DNA of 19,310 nt from NCBI GenBank assembly GCA_900128395.1, contig LT649585.1:1-19310 (forward strand). The letters are read 5' to 3'. Of this stretch, positions 17,560-19,310 are shown one piece after another. Below the pieces are notes generated by a model that saw only the letters and a list, made by a program, of their open reading frames with translations, had not been told where the DNA came from and did no database searches. The translations under genes were made by a program, and so were the position numbers. Every line of letters begins with the position of its first letter. Position 1 is the first letter of the stretch. The DNA is from Stramenopiles sp. TOSAG23-2 (Eukaryota; Sar).

Positions 17560-17935
17560 AAACAGGGAAAGTATTCTGTATATACTGTACATTTACATTA
17601 CAAAAAGAAGAAATTCACAAGAAAAAAAGAAGTTTAGGTAAAAAAACGTTACGTATATATTAAACTAAAGTATTTGTTGTACCACGCACATATAAAAAAA
17701 ATCATAAAATGGATAAATTATTCGTAAAATATACTTCCTTTCGTACGAAGTGTCGTACGAAGCGCACTATAGAGTGTAATTTTACGTGTGATATTTATAC
17801 GAGAAAGCGCGTAATATATTTTTATATACATCCCTGATATATATAAAAATATATTAAAAATTACGAGGTACAATAAAAACAAAAAGGTATGATACCTCCT
17901 CTTTCTACCACACCCACGCACTCCGACCCGCGTCT
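17560..17935. other. Convergent spacer with CGTACG palindromic repeat
   Basis: A 376-bp spacer between the 3' ends of the PAS gene and the broken phosphotransferase-like gene. It is A/T-rich with a small block of mixed composition at 17741-17815. That block contains TCGTACGAAG twice (17741-17750, 17753-17762), each with the palindrome TCGTACGA. No gene or RNA fold is recognisable. Confidence 0.5.
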
Positions 17936-18887
17936 TTAATTAATATAAAACAATGACCAAGCACCACCTTTATCAACTCGTTCACTAGATAAATCATCAT
18001 CTAGCATTGCTAATTCTTCATCCAACGCATCATTATCAATACTCTTTACCGAAATTTTCAAACAATTCCTTGATAATTTGATTGGAATCTACTGTATCAT
18101 ATAACATACCTTGAAGAGATCGTGCAGGATAATGAATCATATGTTTTAATGCTTCAAATTTGTCACTATCCCCTCTAGGTGTTTTACTTGCTAATTGCAC
18201 TTTACCAATGAATTCTTTATGTAATTTAGCCAAACATTTAGCAGCACCAAAAAATTTAATATTAAATCCTTCTGAATTACGATCCGCACCTTCTTCTATG
18301 GATTCCATTGAACCTAAACTTTTACTATATCCTTCATTTAAGTATTCCAGTCCAATCCAATAAAATGTACCTTCATCAGGTAATGTACCATATTCAACAA
18401 AGTAACAAGTAGGTGTTGGAAGAAAATTACTAACTCCTAATGTTTTTGATTCGTAACTCATTGCCTCAGTTAAATTAGTACAATTTGCTGGCAATTTTGG
18501 TAAATGATCTAAATAAGGACGTGGCAAATGTGGTTCCACATCAAATAATCCACGAAATGGCTTTGCCATGATATCTTTTGATTTTACTACGCCTTTGATA
18601 AACATACAAATTGTTTCATTGTCATCAAATATTACGTCAAGAAGAAACATTGCACCACCCTGTGCTTCTAAAGATAATCCACCACCACCAGGCAGTACTT
18701 TGCTTTTGATCTTCACAATTGTATTTTTTGCAATTCCCTCATCAGCATTTAATTTTTTCATTGATGTATTTAACCATTCAATAATATCTTTATTATCTTG
18801 TTCAAATCCTTGAAATGTTTTTGATTCTGCATCTTATGCATCAATTTTAATTGGTGTTGGGCGTGGTACAAAAGTTATTGATGCCAT
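17936..18887 (-). pseudogene. Broken phosphotransferase-like gene (EcKinase/CHK-like N-lobe)
   Basis: The main open frame is 18036-18761 (241 aa from an internal Met). Coding character extends both ways. Upstream, an ATG at 18887 opens a 17-codon segment ending in an in-frame TAA (18836-18834). After it, the frame continues without a break through FQGFEQDNKDIIEWLNTS into the main ORF. Downstream, the frame stops at a TGA (18038-18036), but a +1 shift near 18044-18050 opens a 35-codon acidic tail (DEELAMLDDDL...WSLFYIN) ending at a TAA at 17938-17936. The protein resembles the N-lobe of aminoglycoside/choline/ecdysteroid-kinase-like phosphotransferases: strands around GGAMFLLDVIFDD, a Lys in MFIKG, EAMSYESKTLG with the hinge-like GLEYLNEG, and AAKCLAKLHKEF. 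The C-lobe with the catalytic HxD motif is absent. It is either a decaying gene, a divergent regulator, or a gene hit by consensus errors. Family assignment is weak. Confidence 0.55.
18834..18836 (-). other. In-frame TAA nonsense codon in the phosphotransferase-like gene
   Basis: The codons read GAT GCA TAA GAT GCA GAA. The stop sits in a nine-base near-repeat in which the second copy has GAA, so a single G-to-T change (Glu to stop) explains it. Coding-like sequence continues in the same frame on both sides. Confidence 0.6.
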
Positions 18888-18922
18888 GTTTTGAATTAAT
18901 ATATCTATAATATATGTACGCT

Positions 18923-18957
18923 TGTGTGTTTGTGTGTGTGTGTGTGTTTGTGTTTGT
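18923..18957. repeat. GT-rich microsatellite
   Basis: An interrupted (GT)n tract with TTTGT interruptions. It lies about 40 bp upstream of the ATG of the broken phosphotransferase-like gene and is likely to be length-variable. Confidence 0.85.
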
Positions 18958-19128
18958 CTGGTATTATTCTTCTTCTGATATATCCTAAAATGTCAACGAT
19001 TTAAAATTTATAACGACACACTATTGAAAACACACTGGACGACCAGACTGGACGTAGAATGTCCAAAATCACTCACGACAAAAAAACGACAAAACTTATT
19101 ATTATTATTATTTTTTTGATAATTCCTA

Positions 19129-19150
19129 CTCTTCAAAAGAATACAATAAC
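19129..19150. repeat. Dispersed 22-mer, copy 2
   Basis: Matches 12759-12780 at 21 of 22 positions, in the same orientation. Weaker flanking similarity (AATTCCT upstream, TCTATC downstream) suggests a longer ancestral element. Confidence 0.55.
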
Positions 19151-19174
19151 TGAAATAGTCTATCTCACACTAAT

Positions 19175-19310
19175 GCAAAAATAAATTTATATATATTAAT
19201 TTAAAAAACGAATAATAGAAACAAACGTGGACCAATGAGTATTGCTAAAAATAAATTTATATATTAATTTAAAAAATGAATAATAGAAACAAACGTGGAC
19301 CAATGAGTAT
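19175..19310. repeat. About 68-bp tandem repeat, two copies, reaching the window end
   Basis: Copy 1 (about 19175-19242) and copy 2 (about 19244-19310) share the ending ACAAACGTGGACCAATGAGT. They differ by a 2-bp TA length change, one C/T substitution and a one-base difference near the start. The window stops exactly where copy 2 completes, so more copies may follow. Confidence 0.9.

Larger units (their letters stand above)
18888..19310. other. Gene-free end region with microsatellite and tandem repeat
   Basis: This stretch lies upstream of the broken phosphotransferase-like gene. It has a GT-rich microsatellite (18923-18957), a short TTA run (about 19097-19110), the second copy of the dispersed 22-mer (19129-19150) and a two-copy tandem repeat reaching the last base. 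No coding frame is supported. Confidence 0.65.

Noticed and set aside
18834-18836. Reassigned TAA codon (ciliate-like code)
   Set aside because: A 2532-codon gene and several other complete genes contain no internal TAA or TAG and end at normal stops. One exception in an otherwise damaged gene is better explained by mutation or error.

Overview
This is a protein-coding window from an AT-rich eukaryotic nuclear genome, most likely a free-living unicellular protist. The evidence is: a spliceosomal GT-AG intron, a peroxisomal C-terminal SKL signal, a Kennedy-pathway phospholipid enzyme, secretory signal peptides, a giant extracellular EGF-repeat protein, genes placed independently on both strands, and very AT-rich spacers with no operon structure. 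Coding density is high and introns are few: one 95-nt intron was found, and a 7.6-kb gene has none. Long reading frames end at TAA or TGA and contain no internal stops, so the standard genetic code applies. I cannot assign the lineage from the sequence. A stramenopile or similar heterotrophic flagellate is possible, but that is inference.

Layout. 87-7685 (+): a secreted 2532-aa protein with about 46 tenascin-type EGF modules, a charged coiled-coil insert and a saposin-like C-terminus. 8075-9043 (-): a peroxisomal crotonase-fold protein lacking both hydratase glutamates. 9322-9983: a perfect 331-bp tandem duplication covering the 5' flank and first 58 codons of the next gene. 9809-12466 (+): a membrane-anchored GH20 beta-N-acetylhexosaminidase with a discoidin domain. 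12963-14294 (-): a CDP-alcohol phosphotransferase (choline/ethanolamine). 14461-16292 (+, one intron): a secreted flavin amine oxidase with an in-frame 102-bp tandem duplication. 17044-17559 (+): a small LOV-like PAS protein without the photoactive cysteine. 17936-18887 (-): a phosphotransferase-like gene broken by a nonsense codon and a frameshift. 18888-19310: a GT microsatellite and a roughly 68-bp tandem repeat that runs to the window edge.

The genes do not form an obvious pathway. Three products enter the secretory route (EGF protein, hexosaminidase, amine oxidase), one makes phospholipid at the ER and one is peroxisomal. The most notable points are the architecture of the EGF-saposin protein, the atypical crotonase and PAS proteins, and the cluster of perfect local duplications plus coding lesions. 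The last could be real recent events or assembly and consensus errors, and raw reads would decide.
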